Shown here: in pieces, positions 7,220 to 15,153 of the stretch
How positions within the stretch are numbered: position 1 is the stretch's first letter
Layout: each line of letters begins with the position of its first letter
NCBI GenBank assembly: GCA_963582345.1
Contig: CAUZSN010000045.1
Location: 1-20,097 of the forward strand
DNA: 20,097 bases
Reading direction: 5' to 3'
DNA from: CAUZSN01 sp963582345
GTDB taxonomy: Bacteria; Planctomycetota; Planctomycetia; Planctomycetales; Planctomycetaceae
Notes under the pieces: generated by a model
The model's database searches: none
Told to the model about the DNA's origin: nothing
The model's input: the letters and a program-made list of their open reading frames with translations, nothing else
Translations under genes and position numbers: made by a program

Positions 7220-8242
7220 TCAAAGTGTCGCGATGCGGGCGATGAGGTCGGCCGTTCGATTAGAGTAGCCGTATTCGTTATCGTACCATCCTAACACTTT
7301 GACCATGTTTCCGCCGATCTGAGTCGTCCAACTTGAATCGAAGATGCAACTGTGTGTGTTTCCGATGACGTCGCTGGAGACGATCGGCTCGTCGGTGTAT
7401 TCCAGGATTCCGAACAGCGGGCCATCAGCAGCCGTCTTCATGGCCAAGTTGATTTCGTCTACCGATGCATCGTAGCCCAGTGTTGCGACTAGATCCGTGA
7501 TGCTTCCAACAGGCACAGGGACACGCAGGGACATACCGGTTAATTTGCCGTCTAGTTCAGGGAGGACCAAACCGACAGCTTTCGCGGCACCAGTTGATGT
7601 CGGGATAATGTTTACTGCCGCAGCACGCGCCCGAAGCGGATCTGAGTGTAATTGGTCCGCAACCCGTTGATCATTCGTGTAAGCATGCACTGTCGTCATC
7701 AAGCCATTCTTGACGCTGAACCTGTCGTGCAACACCTTGACCATTGGCGCCAGACAGTTCGTCGTGCAACTGGCGTTCGAGACACACGTGTGTTCGGGAG
7801 AAAGTTTATTGTCATTGACGCCGCAAACTACCGTTAGGTCGGGCTGATCCTTTGCGGGCGCGGAAAGCACGACCTTGCGGGCTCCTGCGGCAATGTGGCT
7901 GTCGTAACCGGGTTTTTCGTCGGACGCACGTTTCGTGAAGAAGCCTGTCGATTCCAAGGCCACATCGATTGAGTGTTCCTTCCAGGGGAGCTTCCGTGGA
8001 TCGCGTTCGGCACAGATTTGAATCTTCTTGCCGTTAACGATCAAGCGATCGCCATCACTGACAACCTCACCAGGAAATCGGCCTTGAACACTGTCGTATT
8101 TCAACAACAATGCCAAAGCTTTGGGATCGCCCAGGTCGTTGATCGCCACAACGTCAAATTCTTTTGGCCGGGTTGCCAGCGCCCGGAATGTGATCCGACC
8201 GATTCGGCCAAAACCATTAATACCGACTCTAACAGCAGTCAC
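7220..8242 (-). CDS. gap: Glyceraldehyde-3-phosphate dehydrogenase, type I
   Basis: Oxidises and phosphorylates glyceraldehyde 3-phosphate to 1,3-bisphosphoglycerate, with NAD, in glycolysis. The 340 residues fit the family. Seen: INGFGRIGR (8-16), INDLGD (34-39) with Asp36 favouring NAD over NADP, the active-site SNASCTTNCLAP with nucleophile Cys159, His186 in TVHAYT, the PTSTGAAKAVG phosphate region, and the C-terminal WYDNEYGYSNR. The start is GTG 8242, supported by AAGGAG at 8251-8256 with 8-nt spacing. It has its own 249-bp upstream gap from the ALDH gene, so it may have a separate promoter. Confidence 0.97.
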   Translation of the reverse strand: MTAVRVGINGFGRIGRITFRALATRPKEFDVVAINDLGDPKALALLLKYDSVQGRFPGEVVSDGDRLIVNGKKIQICAERDPRKLPWKEHSIDVALESTGFFTKRASDEKPGYDSHIAAGARKVVLSAPAKDQPDLTVVCGVNDNKLSPEHTCVSNASCTTNCLAPMVKVLHDRFSVKNGLMTTVHAYTNDQRVADQLHSDPLRARAAAVNIIPTSTGAAKAVGLVLPELDGKLTGMSLRVPVPVGSITDLVATLGYDASVDEINLAMKTAADGPLFGILEYTDEPIVSSDVIGNTHSCIFDSSWTTQIGGNMVKVLGWYDNEYGYSNRTADLIARIATL

Positions 8243-8250
8243 GATTAGGT

Positions 8251-8256
8251 CTCCTT
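8251..8256 (-). promoter_or_regulatory. Strong ribosome binding site fixing the gap GTG start
   Basis: AAGGAG on the minus strand lies 8 nt before GTG 8242. It is among the best Shine-Dalgarno matches in the window, as expected for a highly expressed glycolytic gene. Confidence 0.7.
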
Positions 8257-8491
8257 ATGCATACTAGCAGATGTTTTGGTGGAATTCAGAAGTGTCGTTC
8301 AGACCTAAATCTGTACGAACAGATAACACAGATAAAGAGAACTGTTGGATCGAGCGATTCTATTGTGCTACGTGTCGAGTCTCAATGCTCACGAGAGGTC
8401 CCCAATCCGACGTATCATCGCCGCTTTATCTTGAAATGTTGGTGAGGATGTCGCGGCTAATTAGATATAGTGGAACCGATTGCTTATCGAA

Positions 8492-9928
8492 TCAATGCGC
8501 AGGCGGCGGACTGTTCTGGAATGCTCGGGCACGGAATAAGAAATCGACGAGGTTGCCTTCGTGGGGCTGCAGCCAGTTTAGGGCAACCGTTTTGATCTCG
8601 CCAATGTTCAGCCGGTCGATGTTCGTTGCATCCATGAGCTGGTGCGAAAATGTCTCGTTCTTTGTGATGGCACTACACACCAGCGTTTCTTTGATTGAGC
8701 AGATCATCTTTTCCTGCGGGCAATCGACAACCGATACGAACGGGAACATATATTCCGTATTGGCCATCGCCAGTCCCGGATCGGTGCAGTGCAACACGGT
8801 CGGTCGCAGATAGTCACAGCGTTCGTGCCGCACCAGACGCAGTCCGTTGCGGTATTTTTCGCTGACCTCTGTGACGCCTTTCTCCTTGCAGCCTTCGTCG
8901 ATTTCGTTGTTCATTGCTTCAGCGACTCCGGGTAACGTGAAAGCAGCCAAAGTCGCATTCCGCTTGGTCATCGGTAGCGGCTCGATTGGACCCAGTCGCT
9001 CCGCAAGAGCTTCCGCAATATTTTGGCCGTGCCGCGAAGCCCAGATGCTGGAACAGTTGATGCAACTTCGGCCGCTGTTGACCAGCACACTGTCTACCAT
9101 CAAGTCAATGTATTTCTCCCATTGATCGATCTTGTCATCGCCAAACAGGGTTTTGCTGAAGCCAGGTCCGTGCACCTGGACTTTGGGATTTTCGAAATAC
9201 CGCTCAACCGTCGGCTTCCCACCAAAGATCTTCACGCGATCGTAAGATTCCACCACGGCCACACCAATTTCAGCTCCGCCCGGATAAATCGAGAACACTT
9301 CGCGGGGTACCCCGGCCTGGGCGAATGCTTCGTATATGCGGTACGGAGTCCAAGGCTCTTGCGGGCCGGGCTTCAATACCAAGCCAAGCTGCAACGGAAT
9401 TGCGGGCATCCACAGCGTGTGCACCCCCGGTGAGTTGGATGGAAGAACCAGCGCGAGCACCGGAGAATTTGCCTGATAGCTGACCATCACGTTGCGTTCT
9501 TCTAATCCGTAGCCATTGGTCAGAATCTCTAAGGGTAGCCCGCGGGTCAGTGCATCAAGGACGTCGGCCATGTGGGTCAGAACAAAGTGGTTCTTTTTCA
9601 TGTTCGACGCACACATGTGTTCGGGTAGACCGGTTGTGGCGGATTGCATCGTGCAGAAGGCGGCAGGCGACTGAGATCCGTTGCCCAGAGGCAGTTCCTC
9701 GTTCAAGTACAAGTCAGCCGCTTTCTTACAGATCTCGATCAAGCGAAGGATGGGGATGTCTCGCAATATGTCGCGTGCCTTTTGGGCCTTGCGCATATCC
9801 AATTGAATCAAACCGCTATTGGCTTGATGTACGGTGGCCAACGTTTCGCCCGATTCGAAATGGACGATGGATTCTTGCTCCATGCTCTTATAGGGCTGTC
9901 CCCAGCGGACTACTGGAATTTCCAGCAC
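8492..9928 (-). CDS. Aldehyde-dehydrogenase-fold reductase, probable partner of the adjacent adenylating enzyme
   Basis: The 478-residue protein has the ALDH fold: substrate-orienting Asn165 in PSNSPG, Lys187 in LKPGP, the FGG loop (235-237) of the NAD(P) site, and nucleophile Cys289 in VNSGRSC. The Glu general base of aldehyde-oxidising members (ELGGK) is not conserved; the corresponding segment is HGPGFSK (253-259). Loss of that Glu is typical of acyl-transferring/reducing ALDHs, which fits reduction of an activated acid rather than oxidation. Residues about 80-120 form an unusual segment. The start is GTG 9928, with AGGAG at 9935-9939, 6 nt away. It follows the ANL gene by 68 bp, so the two are probably one transcript. 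Such pairing resembles EhpF/EhpG of the griseoluteate pathway or LuxE/LuxC. The substrate is unknown. Confidence 0.85.
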   Translation of the reverse strand: MLEIPVVRWGQPYKSMEQESIVHFESGETLATVHQANSGLIQLDMRKAQKARDILRDIPILRLIEICKKAADLYLNEELPLGNGSQSPAAFCTMQSATTGLPEHMCASNMKKNHFVLTHMADVLDALTRGLPLEILTNGYGLEERNVMVSYQANSPVLALVLPSNSPGVHTLWMPAIPLQLGLVLKPGPQEPWTPYRIYEAFAQAGVPREVFSIYPGGAEIGVAVVESYDRVKIFGGKPTVERYFENPKVQVHGPGFSKTLFGDDKIDQWEKYIDLMVDSVLVNSGRSCINCSSIWASRHGQNIAEALAERLGPIEPLPMTKRNATLAAFTLPGVAEAMNNEIDEGCKEKGVTEVSEKYRNGLRLVRHERCDYLRPTVLHCTDPGLAMANTEYMFPFVSVVDCPQEKMICSIKETLVCSAITKNETFSHQLMDATNIDRLNIGEIKTVALNWLQPHEGNLVDFLFRARAFQNSPPPAH

Positions 9929-9996
9929 AGGTCACTCCTCTGGTGAAAGAAGCTTGCAGATTGCAATGTTGGAATAGTGATTTTCATTTTGGATGT

Positions 9997-11109
9997 CTAA
10001 TAGACACCGACGGTCGTTGTTTTGGCGAGAAGGTGGAGCGGTCGGACACCGCTGACGCCGTCCCACGGATAGGTTTCGTGTGGCTGCTCGCGTTCACCTT
10101 CATCCCGTTCCAGGAAACCAGGAATGAACAATTCTCTAGTCAAGGTGTAAAGTTTAACGCGGCCAGTTTCACCGTAAGCGACGACTTTAGTGTGGTCGTC
10201 GAAATTCACGACGTTCACAACTGCCCTGGGTTGTGGGGCATAGTAAGTGATTTTGTAGTCGTCAGCCGGATCGAACGGTTTGCCGCACGCTAGTCCCATC
10301 AAAGTATTGCCGTAGGTGGGAGTGATGTAAACATCGGGTCCAAGCAATTCTTCTTTGGCAAATCGATACCATTGCGGCGTGAATTCCGTGCCGCCGCAAA
10401 AGATGCCCGTAATGCCCTGCTCGGCAATATTGGAACCTTTATCGATGAGTCGCAATGCCAGCGCTTCCAACAGTTTGGGCGTTGTGAACAGGCACTTGAT
10501 GTCGTGACCGGCGGATAGAATGGTCATTCCTTGATCGACAACATGATCACCATACGCCTTTGCTCCTGCGATGTCTCCTTGCTGTAGCAGCTTCACCACC
10601 CAGCGTGGATCCAGATCGACACAGAAACAAATGCCGCCGCGGAACTGAGCAAGGTGTTCAACAGCCAATCGTAGCCGCCGTGGTCCTGACGGTCCCAGCA
10701 TTAGCCAGTTGCTATTTGGGGGGAAACATTCGTCTGGCAAAGTCGCACTAAACATCTCGTAGTCGATACGGAAATCGTCGACTACGACTCGCGATTTGGG
10801 AATGCCAGTAGTGCCTCCAGTTTCGAACACGTAGGCCGGCCGGTCAGCGTACGCTTTTGGCAGCCAACGACGAACCGGGCCGCCGCGCAACCAATCGTCT
10901 TCGAACAGAGGAAATTTCTTCAGGTCGTCGAAGCACTGCACCTCGGTGTTCGGGTCGAAATTTAACTTGCTCGCCTCGTGCAGCCAGAACGGACTACCAG
11001 TTTCGGAATTGAAATGCCATTGAACAATTTCAACGGTATGTGCGTCGAGTTTTTTTTTCGCCTTGTCGACCAGTGAATCTAGGTTGTTATCGGACACAAT
11101 TGTGTGCAT
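9997..11109 (-). CDS. Short ANL-superfamily adenylating enzyme (EhpF/LuxE-like)
   Basis: The 370-residue protein carries the AMP-forming signatures: P-loop ETGGTTGIPKSR (96-107), the A5-like TPTYGNT (263-269) and the A7-like GETGRVKLY (313-321). It is far shorter than acyl-CoA synthetases (about 500 or more residues) and PaaK-type ligases (about 430). The C-terminal domain that bears the A10 catalytic lysine looks reduced or absent. Short ANL proteins of this size include LuxE and EhpF, which hand an acyl group to a partner reductase. The next gene downstream is an ALDH-fold reductase, so the inferred reaction is acid plus ATP to acyl-AMP, then NAD(P)H reduction to aldehyde. There is no Shine-Dalgarno site before ATG 11109. 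The acid could be a fatty acid or an aromatic; the sequence does not say which. Confidence 0.8.
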   Translation of the reverse strand: MHTIVSDNNLDSLVDKAKKKLDAHTVEIVQWHFNSETGSPFWLHEASKLNFDPNTEVQCFDDLKKFPLFEDDWLRGGPVRRWLPKAYADRPAYVFETGGTTGIPKSRVVVDDFRIDYEMFSATLPDECFPPNSNWLMLGPSGPRRLRLAVEHLAQFRGGICFCVDLDPRWVVKLLQQGDIAGAKAYGDHVVDQGMTILSAGHDIKCLFTTPKLLEALALRLIDKGSNIAEQGITGIFCGGTEFTPQWYRFAKEELLGPDVYITPTYGNTLMGLACGKPFDPADDYKITYYAPQPRAVVNVVNFDDHTKVVAYGETGRVKLYTLTRELFIPGFLERDEGEREQPHETYPWDGVSGVRPLHLLAKTTTVGVY

Positions 11110-11201
11110 TCAAATAGGCAGGAACGAAGGAACGGTTTCCAGGTGCGTGTGTAGTGATTCGATCGCAAAACGTCGGGGCACTCCTATGGGCCAGATGGTC
11201 T

Positions 11202-11229
11202 ATGTTAGACAAGCCAATAAAGTTTTCAA
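11202..11229 (-). promoter_or_regulatory. Possible promoter of the ANL/ALDH pair
   Basis: On the minus strand TTGAAA (11229-11224, 5/6 match) and TAACAT (11207-11202, 4/6) are separated by 16 bp. They lie about 93 bp upstream of the ANL start. A perfect 12-bp palindrome, AGTCAATTGACT (11275-11286), lies about 45 bp further upstream and could be an operator, although palindromes this short occur by chance. Confidence 0.3.
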
Positions 11230-11323
11230 AGAAATTATCCGCAGTGAAATGATTGTGTGCGAGTATTGTTTTCGAGTCAATTGACTGTATCTGAATTTGG
11301 CTGCCTTGTTGTCACAGTTTAAT

Positions 11324-12007
11324 TCATCGTCGCCAGGTTTCGGCCTCTTGTTGGCATTCCATGATCCGTTGTCGGGCTAGAGCAACGAATTTGTCTTCTT
11401 GTTCGCGTTGGCTCAGTAGCTGGATGTCATCCGGCGACAATGGATCGCCGAAAACGACTGCGACTTTGAAAGGCTTCAACAACCAACCATTTCGGGGCAA
11501 CACTTCGTGAGCTCCGGCGATGCCGACTGGGAAGACGGGCGATTGTGTTCGGCGGACCAACGCAAGAAAGCCCCGTTTGAACTCGCCAACCGATCCGTCT
11601 TTGCTACGCGTCCCTTCCGGAAACATTCCGACTAGGAAACCGTGCTTCAAACGCTGTACCGCTGATTGGATCGATGTGCTGCTAGCGGACTCACGGTTGA
11701 TCCGCATGACGTACGCATTCTTCAAAAGCCACCCAACGATCGGAACGAGGAATAACGAATCGCGAGCCAAAAAACTGATTGGCCGATTTAACGGCAAGCC
11801 CACCAGTAGCGGATCCAAAAAACTTTGATGATTGATTAGAAATAGGCATCCGCCGGAGCGAGGAATCTTCTCGATTCCGCGTGCGCGATATCGCAACCAC
11901 GTGACAAACACAAAACGCAGCACGAACTGAATCGAACACCAGACCCAATTCCGTCGAATTGGAGACGGCATGCTTTCAGGTTCGGTTTTCCAGGATTCGG
12001 GTTTCAT
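11324..12007 (-). CDS. plsC: 1-acyl-sn-glycerol-3-phosphate acyltransferase family protein
   Basis: PlsC-type acyltransferase, normally acylating lysophosphatidate to phosphatidate at the membrane. Seen in 227 residues: a hydrophobic N-terminal segment (about 21-38), the catalytic HX4D motif NHQSFLD (59-65), motif II around RINRES (102-107), FPEGTRS (129-135) and VFPVGIAG (158-165). Length is normal. ATG 12007 has no Shine-Dalgarno site; ATG 11971 is an in-frame alternative. The 214 bp after its stop separate it from the ANL gene, so co-transcription with the ANL/ALDH pair is possible but unproven. It could be the housekeeping PlsC or a paralogue acting on another acyl acceptor. Confidence 0.9.
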   Translation of the reverse strand: MKPESWKTEPESMPSPIRRNWVWCSIQFVLRFVFVTWLRYRARGIEKIPRSGGCLFLINHQSFLDPLLVGLPLNRPISFLARDSLFLVPIVGWLLKNAYVMRINRESASSTSIQSAVQRLKHGFLVGMFPEGTRSKDGSVGEFKRGFLALVRRTQSPVFPVGIAGAHEVLPRNGWLLKPFKVAVVFGDPLSPDDIQLLSQREQEDKFVALARQRIMECQQEAETWRR

Positions 12008-13118
12008 TTGTGTTTTGACGATGATTTTTTAGCTAACTGCCAATCTCAACTGACCTGCTTGAGCGGACAATCGAAAATAATGAGTCATCGTTCAGCTAAT
12101 GGATTCGAGCAATTCTACGGGTTGCAGGCACATGATCGCAATTATGAACAGCCACTCGATAACTTCTCGAATCAGTGCAGCAAGAGACGAAGTATTGGAG
12201 TATGACAATCAGCGGTGTTTGAGCCACACACTCGACGTCGCCTTCGTGGAAGATCATTCTAGGCTACAACGACTTTGAAGTTGGACCAGAATAACTAGAA
12301 GTAATGTAAATGGAGCGACGATTGTTGTGCTTCTGCTTGCTATCGTCCAATATACTAATTCAACGTCCGGCGTGCCCAGCATAGAGCGTCGATGATAGCG
12401 CCCACTGGCATGATATGTACGAAGTCACCCAGCGGTTCTACCAACTTTTGGTCCCGCAGGCCCGCGAGATCACAAAGTGCGCTACAGAGTACAGAAATCT
12501 GGACTGGGCGAAAGTGGTAAATAACGTAATTGCTAAAGTCCTTTCACGTTCGGAATACATGTGGATCAAACAGGGTGGAAGCGCAATCGAGGACACTAAG
12601 CCAGCACATGTTCGCATGTAGGCACTGTAGGTGTCCGGTTTTCAGAGAATGTCCCGGAGTTTACAAACAGTGAGGGCAAAGCTTTTGTTGAGCCACCGAA
12701 TCCAGCGAGATTCGGCTTATCAGGAGCTTTGCTCGCCGAGTTTTCGTCAACGAGATGAATTTGGGGATACACTTTTAGTTTGCTCATACCACCGGATCGT
12801 AGATCAGAAACTTTTCCGTTTCGTCCGATCGGTCGGGATCCACTTTGGGGCTGATTCCCCTGTTTAGCTTTAACTCAGCCGGGTCGCTCACTTTGAGATA
12901 AAATTTTCCAGAGATGTATGCATATTGAACGGCTATTTTCTCCACAAATCTTTTAATATTTACAAGTTGCAAGTTCGATAAAGTTGGTGATGGTGCAGTT
13001 GATTTTTGAATGAATTCACTTCACATCAGCGGGTCATTCCGTACCGAGTGTCACTGATCCATAAGGCCTTATTGGAGAGGCTAAAACAGCATTGGAAAAG
13101 AAGTTTAGGAAAAAGGAG
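12008..13118. other. About 1.1 kb without a convincing gene
   Basis: This stretch lies between divergent plsC and the porin-like gene. It contains only short frames (62-68 codons) with no family resemblance and no Shine-Dalgarno support. They are a plus-strand ATG frame at 12415-12621 and two minus-strand frames (12972-12784 and 12787-12596) that overlap by ATGA, the first having only a TTG start. A perfect 7-bp hairpin is at 12696-12702 / 12709-12715. No terminal inverted repeats or transposase motifs were seen. The right end is AT-richer and probably carries the promoter of the porin-like gene. It may be decayed coding DNA. Confidence 0.5.
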
Positions 13119-14651
13119 ATGTATCAGAAAATTGCTTTTCAGAGTTTGTTTGCAGGATTTATTGTTCTCTTTCCATTTAGTGGAATTGCCGCAGAGAGAG
13201 CTGATTTATTAGCAAGGAACTCGGCCGACAGCTGCTGTAATGGGTGCGTTTCCGAAACGGACTGGCTGGACTCGATCTTTTCGATCGGTGAATCGTTCAA
13301 AGACATGGAATTGGATTTTTTATACGGTCTCGATGTTCTGGATGGTGGCATTCTTTCCTGCGGCGGTGAACTGCGGTTGCGAACCATGGATGAAGACAAT
13401 CGCATTCGCCCTGGCGGTCCGGGACGTACGACCTATACGTTATGGCGGTGGCGGAACCATCTCGATTTCAAAGCCGATCGATTTCGGCTGTATGTCGAAA
13501 TGCTCGACGCTTCTCAGTTTGGTGAAGAGCTTCCCGTGACAGGGATCGACGTGAACCGTTGGAACGTACACAACTTATTCGTTGACCTAGACCTGTTGCA
13601 GTGGAACAGCCGACCGATCACCTTTCGTGTCGGTCGGCAAGAGTTGCAGTATGGTTCGCAGCAACTGGTATCGTCGTTGGAGTGGGGTAACACGAGGAGA
13701 AACTTCGAAGGTTTCCGTCTGATCAGCGAAGGAGATAACTGGGTTTTCGATGCATTCGCAACTCGACCAGTCAATACGGCAACGTTCCTCAACGCAGCTC
13801 AAGTAGGCGGGCAAGGAGCAATCGCTCGTTTCGGCAACGAACGCGATGAAGTTGATGATACTCGTTGGTTCAGTGGCATCTACACGGTATATCGCGGCAT
13901 CCGAAATCACACATTGGACGCTTACTGGGTTTGGCTCGAAACGGACAGTTTTGCAGATGCTGTCATGGGGCCTGGTTCGGTTGGAGGTGATCGCCACACG
14001 ATCGGGTTGAGGTGGCAAACGACCCATCGAATCACAGACGCGTACTGCCAGGCGACACAAGTTTGGAACGTCGAGCTTGAAGGTGCCTACCAATGGGGGA
14101 AAGATAATCGAAGCATTGCCGGCGTCATTGCCAGACGCACGGTTCGGGCGGGATTCTTCACCAGCAAGATTGGTGTGTCGTTACCACAGATACTGTGGAT
14201 GCCGACGGTCAAGGTCGTCTACTATTGGGGATCGGGTGACAACGATTCAGTCGACGGGGAGGACAACACGTTTTGCCAATTGTTCCCGCTCGGCCACGCG
14301 TACTGGGGTTTGATCGACAACCAGTCCGGACAAAATCTGCATGACTACAGTGTGCAAGGTGCCATTAAGCCAACCAAGAAACTTACCATCCTAGGGGCGG
14401 TGCACTGGTTCAGTTTGGATTCCAGCAGTGACGCCCTCTACAACGTCGCCGGAGTTGCCTTTCCTGCCACAGTGCCTCTTCGATCGAAGGATGTTGGCGA
14501 GGAATTCGATCTAGTCGCAACCTATGCGATCCATGCGAACTTGAATGTACAGTTCGGTTATTCCTGGTTTTGGAACGGACGTTTCATCAGCCAGAACATC
14601 CCTCGCGGCGACGCGAATCAGATCTATGTGCAGACGACGTTTAAATATTGA
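13119..14651 (+). CDS. Outer-membrane beta-barrel protein, alginate-export/porin type
   Basis: The product is 510 residues from ATG 13119. The N-terminus is a signal peptide with hydrophobic core FAGFIVLFPFSGIAA and cleavage likely before the following Glu. The mature start has a Cys cluster (CCNGC). The body alternates aromatic and polar residues like barrel strands, and the chain ends in the aromatic outer-membrane signature (TTFKY). The segment RVGRQELQYGSQQLV followed by EWGNTRRNFEGFRL resembles the alginate-export family (Pfam Alginate_exp, AlgE-like). By homology it would be a passive channel or exporter for an anionic sugar polymer or small solute; specificity is unknown. The start is uncertain: AAGGAG directly abuts ATG 13119 (zero spacing), while a TTG at 13092 has GGAGAGG 11 nt upstream and would add nine basic residues. 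No cognate biosynthesis genes are nearby. Confidence 0.85.
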   Translation: MYQKIAFQSLFAGFIVLFPFSGIAAERADLLARNSADSCCNGCVSETDWLDSIFSIGESFKDMELDFLYGLDVLDGGILSCGGELRLRTMDEDNRIRPGGPGRTTYTLWRWRNHLDFKADRFRLYVEMLDASQFGEELPVTGIDVNRWNVHNLFVDLDLLQWNSRPITFRVGRQELQYGSQQLVSSLEWGNTRRNFEGFRLISEGDNWVFDAFATRPVNTATFLNAAQVGGQGAIARFGNERDEVDDTRWFSGIYTVYRGIRNHTLDAYWVWLETDSFADAVMGPGSVGGDRHTIGLRWQTTHRITDAYCQATQVWNVELEGAYQWGKDNRSIAGVIARRTVRAGFFTSKIGVSLPQILWMPTVKVVYYWGSGDNDSVDGEDNTFCQLFPLGHAYWGLIDNQSGQNLHDYSVQGAIKPTKKLTILGAVHWFSLDSSSDALYNVAGVAFPATVPLRSKDVGEEFDLVATYAIHANLNVQFGYSWFWNGRFISQNIPRGDANQIYVQTTFKY

Positions 14652-15153
14652 ATCATTCTTTCACAGCATTGACAGGTCGTCATTGGCGGCCCGAACTGTT
14701 CAAAACATACTGTGGAACTTTGCCCTCTGTGTGGCCTAAACGAAACCGTCTCCGGATGAGATTGTTCCAGTTGTGTTCGACACCTCGTTTTCCGGGCAAC
14801 CGTTGCAGGAGTCAGTTTCACAATCATATCGCGACGTCCTTGATCAAACATTAAGCGCTCGACCGACGAGAAATCCGACTGCGCTAGCAACGCACAAAAG
14901 TGAGGTCCAGAATTGCCAATTACCGAATGCCATGCTGTGACTCGCGATTAGCTCCACTTTTTATACCAATTCGGTAAACGGTGAAGGCGCCAATATGTGT
15001 CAGTAGAGTCATATGCGCAAAGCAAAACGCCGGCCAAACCCAGCTGTTTGTCTCACGACGGATGGCCTCAGAGTGCAACACACACTGCGAAGAAGACCAT
15101 AATCGATATCGCCGTCGAGACTATAGATAGTTTCCTTGTCGCCTCTTCGTCAG
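14652..15153. other. About 0.5 kb between the convergent porin-like gene and leuS
   Basis: No recognisable gene, RNA or strong terminator is visible, although two converging genes end here. Longer frames in the stretch have no protein-like signatures. The only item of note is the tiny membrane-like minus-strand frame listed separately at 14844-14933. Confidence 0.5.
14844..14933 (-). CDS. Possible tiny single-pass membrane peptide
   Basis: A 29-codon minus-strand frame encodes a peptide with one aromatic N-terminal patch (Trp6, Phe8, Trp9), a hydrophobic run of about 12 residues (12-23) and a Gly-Arg end, a layout typical of small membrane proteins. An in-frame GTG at 14957 would make it 37 residues; a TAA two codons before that closes the frame. 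There is no good Shine-Dalgarno site for the ATG. It lies downstream of leuS in the same direction, about 220 bp past its stop. A chance frame is quite possible. Confidence 0.2.
   Translation of the reverse strand: MAFGNWQFWTSLLCVASAVGFLVGRALNV

Noticed and set aside
8271..8813. A 180-codon plus-strand frame upstream of and into the ALDH gene
   Set aside because: Its composition is not protein-like. Much of it is antisense to the well-supported ALDH gene, and it has no ribosome binding site.
9550..10293. A 247-codon plus-strand frame
   Set aside because: It is antisense to both the ALDH and ANL genes, whose motifs are clear.
11275..11286. Perfect 12-bp palindrome AGTCAATTGACT as an operator
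   Set aside because: Several 12-bp palindromes are expected by chance in 20 kb. It is noted only as context for the ANL promoter.
12415..12621. A 68-codon plus-strand ATG frame
   Set aside because: It has no Shine-Dalgarno site, no recognisable family and no neighbours. It cannot be told from a chance frame.
12696..12715. 7-bp perfect hairpin as a terminator or small RNA
   Set aside because: There is no T-run and no adjacent supported gene.
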